From assembly GCF_000238355.1 (NCBI RefSeq), contig NZ_AHCA01000008.1:124001-188000 (forward strand): a stretch of 64,000 nt of DNA. The letters are read 5' to 3'. The position numbers were made by a program, and so were the translations under genes. Every line of letters starts with the position of its first letter. Within the stretch, counting starts at the first letter, position 1. This stretch comes from Pseudoalteromonas haloplanktis ATCC 14393. Its GTDB lineage: Bacteria; Pseudomonadota; Gammaproteobacteria; Enterobacterales; Alteromonadaceae. The notes beneath the pieces were generated by a model. The model was given only the letters and a program-made list of their open reading frames with translations. It was not told where the DNA came from and made no database searches. Shown piece after piece: positions 63,475 to 64,000 of the stretch.

Positions 63475-64000
63475 TTAGTTAGCTGGGCAATATTGTTGTA
63501 AAAATGCTTCATGGGTTGGCAGCTGTACGACGCGCTGGCTAATTTGCTGTTTGATACTGCTTAGAAAGCGCGTTAATTCTTCATCACTCATTAAACTGGC
63601 AATGAGATGGTACTGTTTAGGTTTAATACCTTGACCAAGCATTACTTGCACCCAAGAATCAACTCTAAAAATATCACCGTCATCTAAAAATACCCGGCCA
63701 GTTTCTTTGAACAAACTAATTTTATGGGCGAGGGTATCGGGTACTTCCATGTTTTGACAATGACGCCAAAATTCACTGTCGTTACGTTCAGTGACTTGAT
63801 AATGTAAGACAATGAAGTCGCGGATATTTTCGATTTCACTTTTTAATTGTTTATTGTATTCACTAATCGCTTGCTCAGTGATCCCATTAAACGGAAATAG
63901 TCGCATAAAGCGAATAACACCCGACATGATCAAGTGAATGCTGGTGGATTCAAGCGGCTCGACAAAACCACTGGCAAGGCCCAGCGCCAAACAGTTTTTA
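63475..64000 (-). CDS. Tryptophan-halogenase-family flavoprotein (C-terminal part, cut by window edge)
   Basis: The last 174 or so residues of a flavin-dependent halogenase-like protein; the gene continues past the right edge. The stretch LGLASGFVEPLESTSIHLIMSG is the diagnostic halogenase motif linking the FAD and substrate regions. RNDSEFWRHCQ and VFLDDGDIFRVDSWVQVMLGQG are also typical. In marine and plant-associated bacteria such genes often lie beside carbohydrate-uptake (TonB receptor) loci. Whether it halogenates anything cannot be told, because the catalytic Lys and the FAD motifs are outside the window. Confidence 0.9.
   Translation of the reverse strand, partial: KNCLALGLASGFVEPLESTSIHLIMSGVIRFMRLFPFNGITEQAISEYNKQLKSEIENIRDFIVLHYQVTERNDSEFWRHCQNMEVPDTLAHKISLFKETGRVFLDDGDIFRVDSWVQVMLGQGIKPKQYHLIASLMSDEELTRFLSSIKQQISQRVVQLPTHEAFLQQYCPAN

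Noticed and set aside
1..64000. CRISPR arrays, tRNA or rRNA genes, prophage or restriction/defence islands
   Set aside because: No regularly spaced direct repeats, no tRNA-like cloverleaf or rRNA sequence, and no integrase, phage structural, methylase or toxin genes were recognised.

Overview
The window looks like chromosomal DNA of a marine gammaproteobacterium of the order Alteromonadales, most likely Pseudoalteromonas or a close relative. The basis is the AT-rich base composition, the Alteromonadales style of the housekeeping proteins, conserved gene pairs (carA-carB-greA, metG/mrp, ackA-pta/yfbV, dapE-yffB, scpB-rluB, COG3014-ycfL-lpoB), and a beta-glucan locus with an ExoP-like GH3 enzyme and a tryptophan-halogenase-family gene. 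No rRNA, tRNA, CRISPR array, prophage or intact insertion sequence was found.

Layout. 1-6.4 kb: the N-terminus of an NhaC-type antiporter, then dapB, carA, carB and greA. carA has a UUG start and sits immediately behind a strong intrinsic-terminator hairpin that every carA transcript must cross. 6.4-9.3 kb: an S66 peptidase, a 161-bp palindromic MITE-like repeat, the first copy (A) of a small secreted TPR-like protein, and a GNAT acetyltransferase. 9.3-19.2 kb: metG, mrp, dcd, an EAL phosphodiesterase with a degenerate GGDEF, a CLCA_X-type HExxH protein, tapT, an Hpt protein and alaA. 19.2-22.2 kb: the lpoB lipoprotein operon. 22.3-25.5 kb: a bufferin (MNIO-modified copper-binding peptide) operon whose precursor has its core duplicated in tandem, then a DMT transporter. 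25.4-28.5 kb: M15 peptidase, dapE, yffB, a EIIA-Glc-like protein lacking both phosphotransfer histidines, and an ACT protein. 28.5-35.1 kb: pta, ackA, yfbV, rlmA, a lone ECF-type permease and xthA. 35.4-45.4 kb: a four-EF-hand lipoprotein, scpB, rluB, a LysR regulator, aceK, small proteins, a PilZ protein, a second signal peptidase I and GNATs. 45.4-50 kb: an SGNH lipoprotein, TPR-like copies B and C separated by a decayed AraC/LysE pair, and an MFS transporter. 50-56.5 kb: an oxidoreductase, an enlarged helD, an SbtA-like bicarbonate transporter with divergent LysR, and a second MITE-like repeat. 56.5-64 kb: LacI regulator, GPH sugar symporter, GH1 and GH3 beta-glucosidases with two LacI-type operators, and the end of a tryptophan-halogenase-like gene.

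How the genes work together. carAB makes carbamoyl phosphate for pyrimidine and arginine synthesis; dapB and dapE belong to lysine/diaminopimelate synthesis; lpoB, the M15 peptidase and the S66 peptidase concern peptidoglycan. ackA-pta is the acetate node and aceK controls isocitrate flux. The 22.3-24.5 kb operon probably makes a periplasmic or membrane-anchored, post-translationally modified Cys-rich peptide. The 56.5-64 kb block is a beta-glucan (laminarin- or cellodextrin-like) use locus: a lipoprotein GH3 enzyme outside, a symporter for uptake, a cytoplasmic GH1 enzyme, and LacI control.

The best candidates for something undescribed are the three-copy secreted protein family carried with a conserved leader and terminator, the tandem-core bufferin precursor, the His-less EIIA-like protein, and the carA leader.
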